DNA of 64,000 nucleotides from Bifidobacterium apousia (GTDB lineage: Bacteria; Actinomycetota; Actinomycetes; Actinomycetales; Bifidobacteriaceae), in NCBI RefSeq assembly GCF_007559275.1, contig NZ_VMHK01000002.1:186001-250000 (forward strand). Reading direction: 5' to 3'. Under the pieces are notes generated by a model. It worked only from the letters and a program-made list of their open reading frames with translations, had not been told where the DNA came from and ran no database searches. Position numbers and translations under genes: made by a program. Below, piece after piece: positions 43,371-50,736 of this stretch (position 1 is its first letter; each line of letters starts with the position of its first letter).

Positions 43371-44219
43371 ATGACAGCAGTTCCTGACATCCAATTGTCT
43401 GACGGCAATCGCATTCCGCAGGTGGGCCTGGGCGTGCTCAGGATCGACGATGATCAAACCGCCGGGGTAGTGCGTTCTGCCCTGGAACTGGGTTATCGCC
43501 ACATCGATACAGCAGCGGGCTACCTCAACGAAGGAGGCGTGGGCCGTGGCCTCAAAGCCTTCGGTTGCCAGAGCGGACCTGAGCGTGCCAACCTGTGGCT
43601 GACTACCAAGCTTCGTGACTCCGAACAAGGTTATGACAGTGCCCTGCGGGCCTTCGACCGCCAGCTGGCTCTGCTGGGCACCGACTATGTCGACATGTAT
43701 ATGATCCATTGGCCCACGCCGTTTGATTGGCGGGCCGACCAGGTTTGGCGTGCATTCCATCGGCTGCGCGATGAGGGGCGGGTGCGGACCCTGGGGGTCT
43801 GCAACTTCCTGCCAGAGCATCTGGAGCGGCTGCACCGGGAGACGGGGGAGTACCCTGCCGTGGATCAGATCGAGCTGCACCCCAGCTGGCAGCAGCGCAC
43901 GGTAACGGCCTTCTGCAAGGAGCATGGCATAGCCGTCCAGGCATACTCTCCATTGGCACGTGGCGCAGATCTGACAGCCGGAGGCGGAAGGCTGGAGCAA
44001 ATCGCCCAGGCCCACGGGGTCACGCCGGCCCAGGTGGTGCTGCGCTGGCACATCGAGAACGGGACCATCATCATTCCCAAGTCTGTTCACCGGGAAAGGC
44101 AGGCGGAGAACCTGGACCTGTTCGGCTTCAGCCTGACCCCTGAGGAGCATGCCGCCATCGATGCCATGGACTCCCCGGTGCGTGCAGGACACGACCCGAT
44201 GACCTACGCCTACGCCTGA
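43371..44219 (+). CDS. Aldo/keto reductase, 2,5-diketo-D-gluconate reductase type
   Basis: A 282-residue NADPH-dependent aldo/keto reductase. Visible are GLGVLRIDDDQ, the catalytic Asp and Tyr in YRHIDTAAGYLNEGGVGRGL, the Lys in LWLTTKLRDSEQGYDSAL, the His in DMYMIHWPTP, and the phosphate-binding IIIPKSVHRERQAENLDLF. This is the common DkgA/YvgN-like branch that reduces various aldehydes and ketones. The ATG at 43371 follows GGAAGG by eight bases and gives the family N-terminus (the frame is open from 43326). It is not clearly linked to its neighbours. Confidence 0.93.
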   Translation: MTAVPDIQLSDGNRIPQVGLGVLRIDDDQTAGVVRSALELGYRHIDTAAGYLNEGGVGRGLKAFGCQSGPERANLWLTTKLRDSEQGYDSALRAFDRQLALLGTDYVDMYMIHWPTPFDWRADQVWRAFHRLRDEGRVRTLGVCNFLPEHLERLHRETGEYPAVDQIELHPSWQQRTVTAFCKEHGIAVQAYSPLARGADLTAGGGRLEQIAQAHGVTPAQVVLRWHIENGTIIIPKSVHRERQAENLDLFGFSLTPEEHAAIDAMDSPVRAGHDPMTYAYA

Positions 44220-44273
44220 CCGCTATGATGGATGATTCATGCAAGCAGTCGACATAGGAGGTATCGGCGGTAG

Positions 44274-45071
44274 ATGACCGGTCCGAGACGCAGAAGATAT
44301 CGGTATCGAGGCCGCAGCCGGTACGGTTCGGTTTGGAGGAATCCCGCCCCGGCCCGCTTCCGTCGTGAATCGCTCACGGAACGGGTGCTGATCCTTCTGG
44401 TGGTGGCTGTGGTCTTGGGCATCACCATCGGTCTGATATTGCCAAGGGTCAATGGTGGAGTCGGACGGCTGACCGGCCGATATACGGCAACCGGCGATGC
44501 GGCCCAGACCCTGCAGAGTCTGACAGTGGACGATCATTCCCGCCCTGGTCGCCAGTACCGGCGTGAGTCCTTCGGCTTCAAGGAGACCGATGCGGACGGC
44601 AACGGCTGCAATGTGCGCGAGGATGTGTTGACCCGCGACCTGACTGACCTGCGTACCACTACTCCCGGCGGGTGCAAGGTGGCCAGCGGTCGTCTGCAGG
44701 ATCCCTACACGGGGCGAACCATCGAATTTGTCAGAGGCCCGAAGACCAGCTCGGCCGTGCAGATCGACCACGTGGTCGCTCTGGAGAATGCCTGGCGGTC
44801 AGGAGCCAGCAAGTGGGACACGGCCCGCCGCTATCGGTTTGGCAACGACCCCTACAATCTGCTTGCTGTGGACGGCCCGGCCAACCAGGCCAAGGGGAGC
44901 GCTTCGGCCGACTACTGGCTGCCCGAGAACAAGGACTATCAGTGCTCGTATGTGGCCCGTCAGATAGGAGTCAAGGACAAGTACTCCCTGAGTGTCACCA
45001 GCTCGGAAAAACAGGCCATGCTGGCCGTTCTGCACACCTGTCCGGGCCAGCCCCTCCCGCAGGATCGTTGA
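44274..45071 (+). CDS. Membrane-anchored or secreted HNH endonuclease family protein (DUF1524)
   Basis: A 265-residue protein with a very basic N-terminus (about 1-36), one membrane-spanning or signal segment (VLILLVVAVVLGITIGLIL), and an extracellular HNH-type nuclease domain. The motif VQIDHVVALENAWRSGASKW (His about 166) and the later YNLLAVDGPANQAKGSASAD give the H and N of the HNH fold, as in the DUF1524 family and secreted actinobacterial nucleases. Two to four cysteines (NGCNVRE, GGCKVAS, QCSYV, HTCPG) could form disulfides outside the cell. The likely job is cleavage of extracellular DNA for nutrition or competition, which is inference. AGGAGG stands 12 bases before the ATG, rather far. 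Confidence 0.85.
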   Translation: MTGPRRRRYRYRGRSRYGSVWRNPAPARFRRESLTERVLILLVVAVVLGITIGLILPRVNGGVGRLTGRYTATGDAAQTLQSLTVDDHSRPGRQYRRESFGFKETDADGNGCNVREDVLTRDLTDLRTTTPGGCKVASGRLQDPYTGRTIEFVRGPKTSSAVQIDHVVALENAWRSGASKWDTARRYRFGNDPYNLLAVDGPANQAKGSASADYWLPENKDYQCSYVARQIGVKDKYSLSVTSSEKQAMLAVLHTCPGQPLPQDR

Positions 45072-45193
45072 TCGCTGGCCTTGGCTGACAAACGGAATTG
45101 ACTGCCATGTAAGGGTCTATTCGCGTAGGTGCTTGATAGCCTGACTTTCTGCACTGAACTGGACCTCTTAAGGTGTGATAGCATTGTTGCAGT

Positions 45194-45213
45194 TTGATAC
45201 ACAGTTGTATCAA
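45194..45213 (+). promoter_or_regulatory. Palindromic operator upstream of the GH43 gene
   Basis: The palindrome TTGATACA-CAGT-TGTATCAA has perfect 8-base arms and an asymmetric CAGT centre. The same element with two matching changes (TTGGTACA-CAGT-TGTACCAA) occurs before the transporter gene at 47306. It stands 63 bases before the GH43 start, just after a weak -10-like TGTGATAGCAT. The LacI-type regulator at 52937 is the likely binder. Confidence 0.8.
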
Positions 45214-45276
45214 CAGCATAGATTTCGATTTGATCAGGGTCTATGACCGCAACAATCAGCAACAGAGAGGTTGACT

Positions 45277-47271
45277 ATGAATGAGAATATCGGCTCGGAT
45301 ATACCCGGAACCGGAAACCGTATTCGGGATCATACGCGGGCAAAGCACAGATTGACCATTCTGTTTGTCGCCCTAGCGATGATTTTGGGCTTGTCCTTTG
45401 GAGCGCCAAAGGCGGTTGCTGCTCAGGGAGCAGGGCAAAAGTCCGATTCTGCAGGCGGAAGCGGGCTGATCGTCAATGACCGTTTTTGGGATGACGCTGA
45501 CGGTAATCCAATGTATATGCAGGGCGGAGGGATTTTCGATTTCCCGGATCCTGCTACGGGGAAGGTCTCTCATTTTTGGTATGGTGTTCACTTTTCCCAG
45601 GCTGAAGCTTATCGCCAGGACCCAACCCATGCGCTCACTGGCAATGATTTCATCTCTGTGGATGTCTACAAATCCGCGAATCTGACCGATTGGCAGTATC
45701 AAGGCGTGGCGTTGGACAGGGCGCAGGCTGATGCATTCTCCAGTGACTTTGGTGGCCGTAGTGCGGGTTGGGTATGCAGAATGGGAGTTGCTTATGTCCC
45801 TGAGTTGCACACTTATGCCATGCTTATCCAACATGAAATGCCAACGGATGCAACGGGTCGCAATTTCGACAAAAAGGTGATGATCGCTACAGCCGATTCG
45901 CCTGCTGGACCGTTCAAAGCCCAGAGGCGTATTGACATGCGAGATTACGGGCTGGGCACCAGCAATACCGGTGACCAGAGTGTCTTCCAGGATGAGGATG
46001 GCACAGGTTATCTGATTTATTCCTATGGCCGTGGCCGGGGCAGTGTCTGGGCGGCCAGAATAGGCGCTAAAGGGGGTCAGGTGGATCTGCTTGAACCTAC
46101 CAAGCTCTACCAGGGCTTCGGGCGTGAAGGCAATGCGCTTTTCAAGTATGCTGGCCGGTATTATCTGGCTGGTTCCGATCTATTCGGGTGGGATGCATCC
46201 CGAATTCATTTTCAGGTAGCAGATCATCTGTTTGGTCCCTATCAGCCCGTCAATCAGACGGTGATCATGGATGGCAGCCGAGCGGATTTCGGCCACATCA
46301 CTCAGACCGGTTTTTACTACACCTTGCACGGCAGCCGAGCAGAGACCGTCATTCACTGCGGCGATCGATGGGCTGACTTTGCGGGTAATGGGCTTGGATA
46401 CAACCAGTGGAATCCGCTGAGTTTTGATGATTCCGGCACGCCTCGCTTCAATTCCATGAGTCGGTGGAAGCTGGATGCCGATACCGGCCTTTGGTCGGTT
46501 GGTGATGCCAATGACTATGTGCTCAACGGTTCCTTCGAAGCGGACAGGGTTTCGGTGGGTGAACAGGGGTATCGGGACAAGGACGGCAAGGTGATTGCCG
46601 ATATCGCCGGATGGCGGCGGGTCAATCCAGATGCCGTGAACAATGTAGCCGATGCCTATGGGCGAGTGGGCGACTATGATCTGCGATTCGCCCCTGGACG
46701 ATCCCGGAGCGCCTCCATTGTCCAGGATTTGGATGAACCAGGGCATGTTCCCCTGCACGCCGGCCGTTTTCTTCTGAAACTCTCCTATGTGAACCCCAAA
46801 GGCATGGATCATGCCAGGATCGCGATTGAATCCGGCGGGAAGACCTCGGAGATTGACCTGGCTGCCTCTACCGGCACAGACTGGAAGCAGGCCTCCTTGC
46901 CGGTCGATCTGCCAGGCGGGCATACCAAAATCACTATTGAAGCCTCCGGCAGTTTGGGCCAGACCCTGCATGTGGATGACGTGTCCCTGACAGGTGTGCC
47001 TGAAAAGGGCGATGAGACCAATGACCTGGTCGATCACGACGGAAATGGTACGCCGGCAGGCCCTGGAGGTTCCGCGTCCGGTTCTGTGAATTCAGACCAA
47101 TCTCTACCCGTCCGTCCTACAGCTGGCAGCGGCGGTCTATCCTCCACTTTGGCTGCCACGGGCATCGCTATCGGCCGCACTCCAATTTTCGTAGCGAGCT
47201 GCCTGTTGGCGGGCATTCTGTCCATGGTCGTAGCCGTGTACTGTCGGCGACGTCTCATTGAGCGGAATTGA
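45277..47271 (+). CDS. Cell-wall-anchored GH43-family glycosidase, probable galactan/arabinogalactan enzyme
   Basis: A 664-residue exported glycosidase. The signal peptide (about 25-50) ends PKAVAAQG. A GH43-type five-bladed propeller covers about 65-410, with WYGVHFSQAE, GDQSVFQDEDGTGYLIYSYG, GREGNALFKYAGRYYLAGSD and VIHCGDRWADFAGNGLGYNQ. The last string resembles the GDRW..YxWLPL segment of GH43_24-type exo-beta-1,3-galactanases. A beta-sandwich module follows (about 410-585, YVLNGSFEADRV through TLHVDDVSLTG), probably carbohydrate binding. A low-complexity linker leads to LAATG (625-629), a membrane helix and a basic tail. A wall-bound enzyme next to a transporter and GH42 suggests release of galacto-oligosaccharides. 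The exact substrate is inferred. ATG 45277 follows GAGAGG. Confidence 0.85.
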   Translation: MNENIGSDIPGTGNRIRDHTRAKHRLTILFVALAMILGLSFGAPKAVAAQGAGQKSDSAGGSGLIVNDRFWDDADGNPMYMQGGGIFDFPDPATGKVSHFWYGVHFSQAEAYRQDPTHALTGNDFISVDVYKSANLTDWQYQGVALDRAQADAFSSDFGGRSAGWVCRMGVAYVPELHTYAMLIQHEMPTDATGRNFDKKVMIATADSPAGPFKAQRRIDMRDYGLGTSNTGDQSVFQDEDGTGYLIYSYGRGRGSVWAARIGAKGGQVDLLEPTKLYQGFGREGNALFKYAGRYYLAGSDLFGWDASRIHFQVADHLFGPYQPVNQTVIMDGSRADFGHITQTGFYYTLHGSRAETVIHCGDRWADFAGNGLGYNQWNPLSFDDSGTPRFNSMSRWKLDADTGLWSVGDANDYVLNGSFEADRVSVGEQGYRDKDGKVIADIAGWRRVNPDAVNNVADAYGRVGDYDLRFAPGRSRSASIVQDLDEPGHVPLHAGRFLLKLSYVNPKGMDHARIAIESGGKTSEIDLAASTGTDWKQASLPVDLPGGHTKITIEASGSLGQTLHVDDVSLTGVPEKGDETNDLVDHDGNGTPAGPGGSASGSVNSDQSLPVRPTAGSGGLSSTLAATGIAIGRTPIFVASCLLAGILSMVVAVYCRRRLIERN

Positions 47272-47295
47272 CAATCCGAGGCTATGGATTATACT
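47268..47295 (+). promoter_or_regulatory. Promoter of the sugar ABC transporter operon
   Basis: TTGACA (47268-47273) and TATACT (47290-47295), spaced by 16 bases, form a near-consensus promoter. The -35 overlaps the stop codon of the GH43 gene, so the transporter can be made independently of the enzyme. Confidence 0.8.
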
Positions 47296-47305
47296 GAGAG
47301 GCACG

Positions 47306-47325
47306 TTGGTACACAGTTGTACCAA
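47306..47325 (+). promoter_or_regulatory. Palindromic operator upstream of the transporter operon
   Basis: The perfect arms TTGGTACA and TGTACCAA surround CAGT, 10 bases after the -10 hexamer. The layout (strong promoter, operator at the start of transcription) suits repression by a LacI-family protein. It differs from the operator at 45194 by one compensating base in each arm. Confidence 0.85.
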
Positions 47326-47393
47326 CATTGGAAGGAGTAGGGCGCCAAAACCTTATCAAGGACGTGGTTTTTACAAACATCGAAAGGTTCATC

Positions 47394-48719
47394 ATGAATT
47401 CTGCAAGGAAAATCCTGACCATGGGCGTCACCGTGGTCGCCTTGGCCTCGTTCGCTGCCTGTGGAAGCAGCGGGTCTGGATCAACATCGAAGCCAGCGGA
47501 CACCAGCAAGGCCTCTGGGCGCATAGTCTTTTGGGGCTGGGGCAATGGTATCAAGGAGACCATTGCTGCTTTTGAAAAGGCCAACCCCGGCATCACTGTG
47601 AAGTACAACAACACGGGCACTGCCGGTGACACCCAAGTGGCCTTGTCCAACGCAGTCGCTGCAGGCAAGGGCATCCCCGATGTCACCATGCTGGAGGATC
47701 CTACCGTCCAGCAGTTCGCAATTGAAGACAACCTGGAAAACCTGTCGGATTATGGGGCCGACAAGTTTGCTGACGACTTCACCCCAGGGCCCTGGAACAA
47801 GGTCCAGTACGACGGCAAGCCCTACGCTCTGCCCATTGATGCCGGTCCCGAGGTTTTCTTCTACAACAAGGCGGTCTTCGACAAGGCTGGTATTCCCGAG
47901 CCCCCAAAGACCTGGGATGAGTACTACCAGGATGCCAAGAAGATCCGAGCTGTGGGTTCCTACATCACCAACAACGCCGGCGACAAGAACGCCTATCAGC
48001 CATTCACCGCACAGGCCTGGCAGGCTGGGGCCCACCCATGGAAGGTCGATGGTGACAAGATCACCATCAACATGACCAAGGATGCCGGCATGAAGCGGTA
48101 TATCGACTTTCAGCAGAAGCTGATCGACGAAGACCTGCTCGATACCAAGACCGCCAACTGGTCCGATGACTGGAACAGGGCGCTTAACGATGGATCGGTG
48201 GCCTCGCTGACCATCGGTGCCTGGATGCCCACCAATTTGGAGTCCGGTGCACCCGACCAGAAGGGCAACTGGAGGGTCGCGCCTCTGCCTCAGTGGAAAG
48301 AGGGAGACAGCGTGTCCGCAGAGGACGGCGGTTCGGCTCTTGTTGTGCCAAAGAAGGCCAAGAACAAGGCGGCCGCCTGGAAGTTCGCAGAATACCTGAC
48401 GCACGGCAAGGGAGCTCAGGTCATGGCCGACCAGGGCAGCTTCCCCTCGCTGAAACGCATCCTGAGCTCGACTGAATTCACCAGCAAGAAGAACGAGTAC
48501 TTCGGAGGTCAGGAAGTCAACAAGGTGCTGACCGATGCAGCCAACCTCAAGGTCTCCAAGTTCCAGTATCTGCCCTACAACCCCTTCGCCCAGTCGACCT
48601 ATGGAGATTCCATCGGCAAGGCCTACATGAAGCAGACCACACTGGAGAAGGCTTTTGAGGACTATCAGCAGAAGCTAGTGGATCACGGCAACCAGCAGGG
48701 GTATCAGGTCAATAAGTGA
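47394..48719 (+). CDS. Sugar ABC transporter substrate-binding lipoprotein
   Basis: A 441-residue family 1 solute-binding protein. The signal peptide ends in a lipobox, ALASFAAC (Cys23), so the mature protein is lipid-anchored. The mature part has GRIVFWGWGNGIKETIAAFEKANPGI, YALPIDAGPEVFFYNKAVFDKAG, EDGGSALVVPKKAKNKAAAWKFAEYL and other features of oligosaccharide-binding proteins. Two permease genes follow. No ATPase gene is present, as is usual in bifidobacteria, where a shared MsmK-type ATPase serves several sugar importers. The start ATG follows GAAAGGTTCATC. Confidence 0.95.
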   Translation: MNSARKILTMGVTVVALASFAACGSSGSGSTSKPADTSKASGRIVFWGWGNGIKETIAAFEKANPGITVKYNNTGTAGDTQVALSNAVAAGKGIPDVTMLEDPTVQQFAIEDNLENLSDYGADKFADDFTPGPWNKVQYDGKPYALPIDAGPEVFFYNKAVFDKAGIPEPPKTWDEYYQDAKKIRAVGSYITNNAGDKNAYQPFTAQAWQAGAHPWKVDGDKITINMTKDAGMKRYIDFQQKLIDEDLLDTKTANWSDDWNRALNDGSVASLTIGAWMPTNLESGAPDQKGNWRVAPLPQWKEGDSVSAEDGGSALVVPKKAKNKAAAWKFAEYLTHGKGAQVMADQGSFPSLKRILSSTEFTSKKNEYFGGQEVNKVLTDAANLKVSKFQYLPYNPFAQSTYGDSIGKAYMKQTTLEKAFEDYQQKLVDHGNQQGYQVNK

Positions 48720-48783
48720 GTGATGACGGAGGCGGCTGACCATGGCCGTCTCCGGGCAGCGACAGGAAAGAAGGAGAGGCATC

Positions 48784-49746
48784 ATGAGTGAAGCCGAAGG
48801 TTCGACTGCGCGGGTTCCGGCCCCCGCGCGGGCTCAAGGCCCTGGCGGAACCAGCGAGAGCCGCACTGGGGAGCGGCCTCACAGGCCCGACTGGCGTGGA
48901 TGGAAGTTCATGGGACCCTTTGTCCTGGTCTTCGTATTCGTTTTCGTCCTGCCTGTGCTCTATGCCATCTACCTGAGTCTGTATGAGAAGCGCATGATCG
49001 GAGGGAACGTCTTTGTGGGTCTGGCCAATTACGCCAGGCTGATCAAGGACGGGCAGTTCTGGTCATCAGTTGGCCGTGTGGCGCTCTTCACTGTGGTTCA
49101 GGTGCCCATCATGCTCCTTCTGGCGGCATTGATGGCGCTGGCCCTGGACTCGCTCAAGCTGCACGGCACGCGCTTCTTCAGAATCACGACCTTCTTGCCC
49201 TATGCGGTGCCTGCTGTGGTGGCAGCGCTGATGTGGGGGTTCATCTACGGCACTAAGTACGGAATGGTGGGTTCCTTGAATCAATGGCTGGGCACGCATA
49301 TCGATGTTCTGCAGCCCAGCGTGCTTCTGGCCGCCATTGGCAACATCAATACCTGGGAGTTCACGGGCTACAATATGCTGATTTTCTATTCCTCGCTGTC
49401 GACTGTGCCGCACTCGCTCTATGAGGCAGCGGCCATCGACGGGGCCTCGGAGTGGCAGATCGTGCGCAGCATCAAGGTTCCTGAGCTCAAGAGCTCCCTG
49501 GTCATCACGGTCATCTTCAGCATCATCGGCAGTTTCCAGCTCTTCAATGAGCCCTCGGTCCTGCAGACCATGGTTCCAGGTAACGCGATCACCACCTATT
49601 ACACCCCCAATATGTATGCCTACAACCTGAGCTTCATGGGCGGTCAGAGCAATTACGCGGCGGCCCTGGCCATCGTCATGGCCATCATTACCATGGTCGC
49701 TGCCTACGCCGTCCAGCTCAGGGGTATGAAGGAGCAGATGCAATGA
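48784..49746 (+). CDS. Sugar ABC transporter permease (MalF-like)
   Basis: A 320-residue inner-membrane permease with six predicted helices, starting at FMGPFVLVFVFVFVLPVLYAIYL after a polar tail of about 38 residues. The ATPase-contact EAA loop reads YEAAAIDGASEWQIVRSIKVP. It pairs with the next gene to form the membrane channel of the importer. ATG 48784 follows AAGGAGAGG. The overlap with the second permease (ATGA) couples translation. Confidence 0.95.
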   Translation: MSEAEGSTARVPAPARAQGPGGTSESRTGERPHRPDWRGWKFMGPFVLVFVFVFVLPVLYAIYLSLYEKRMIGGNVFVGLANYARLIKDGQFWSSVGRVALFTVVQVPIMLLLAALMALALDSLKLHGTRFFRITTFLPYAVPAVVAALMWGFIYGTKYGMVGSLNQWLGTHIDVLQPSVLLAAIGNINTWEFTGYNMLIFYSSLSTVPHSLYEAAAIDGASEWQIVRSIKVPELKSSLVITVIFSIIGSFQLFNEPSVLQTMVPGNAITTYYTPNMYAYNLSFMGGQSNYAAALAIVMAIITMVAAYAVQLRGMKEQMQ

Positions 49747-50711
49747 GCACGGTTGATTCGAGGACTACCAACGGGGCCAAGGCTGAGCGTATGCGTGCTC
49801 GGCGCGTCGCACGTGATGAGCGCGCGGAGCGTCGAAGGGCAGCTCGAACGGGATTCTCCAATCCGGACAATCCGCGGCGCAGCTGGCTGTTGACCCTGGT
49901 TGCGGGAATCTTCGCGCTCTATTGCCTGTTTCCCCTGATCTGGCTGGTCATCAATGCCACAAAGACCCAGTCGGACTTCATTGGCACCTTCGGCTTGGCC
50001 TTTGGGCACAAGTTCGCCCTCTGGGACAACCTGCGTGAAGTGTTCACCTATGAGGGCGGGATCTTCGGGCGTTGGCTGCTCAACACCCTGCTTTACGTGG
50101 TTGTGGGAGCCGGTGGCGCCACCTTGCTGGCTGTGCTGGGTGGATATGCCCTGGCCAAGTTCCGCTTTCCTGGCCGTCGCCTGGTCTTTGCTGTAGTCAT
50201 CGGAGCCATCAGCGTGCCGGGTATTGCTCTGGCTGTGCCTCAGTTCCTCCTCTTTGCCAAGATCGGACTGACCGATACGCCTTGGGCCATGATCATTCCC
50301 AGTCTGATCTCGCCCTTTGGGCTATACCTGATGTGGATCTTTTCCGACCAGGCGGTGCCTACTGAGCTGCTGGAGGCTGCCCGAGTCGACGGGGCCGGGG
50401 AGTTCCGTACTTTCTGGCAGGTCAGTCTGCCTCTGCTGGCCCCCGGCATCGTAACCACGGCGCTTTTCACTATTGTGGCCACTTGGAACAATTACTTCCT
50501 GCCCTTGATCATGCTCAAGGATTCCAATTGGTACCCGCTGACAATCGGGCTCAACAATTGGAAGGATCAGGCATCGACAGCTGGTGCCCATGCCATTCAG
50601 AACCTGGTGGTGACGGGCAGCCTGGTCACCATCATTCCCATCATCGTCGCCTTCCTGCTGCTGCAGAAATACTGGCAGTCCGGCTTGGCTGCTGGTGCTG
50701 TCAAGGAATAG
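49743..50711 (+). CDS. Sugar ABC transporter permease (MalG-like)
   Basis: A 322-residue permease with a basic N-terminal tail and six predicted helices (LLTLVAGIFALYCLFPLIWL to VTIIPIIVAFLLLQKYW). The EAA loop reads LLEAARVDGAGEFRTFWQVSLP. The C-terminus YWQSGLAAGAVKE is typical of MalG-type subunits. The start overlaps the previous stop by four bases. It precedes the GH42 gene by 25 bp, so uptake and hydrolysis are in one operon. Confidence 0.95.
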   Translation: MSTVDSRTTNGAKAERMRARRVARDERAERRRAARTGFSNPDNPRRSWLLTLVAGIFALYCLFPLIWLVINATKTQSDFIGTFGLAFGHKFALWDNLREVFTYEGGIFGRWLLNTLLYVVVGAGGATLLAVLGGYALAKFRFPGRRLVFAVVIGAISVPGIALAVPQFLLFAKIGLTDTPWAMIIPSLISPFGLYLMWIFSDQAVPTELLEAARVDGAGEFRTFWQVSLPLLAPGIVTTALFTIVATWNNYFLPLIMLKDSNWYPLTIGLNNWKDQASTAGAHAIQNLVVTGSLVTIIPIIVAFLLLQKYWQSGLAAGAVKE

Positions 50712-50736
50712 CAGAAACACGCAGACGGGATTAGGC

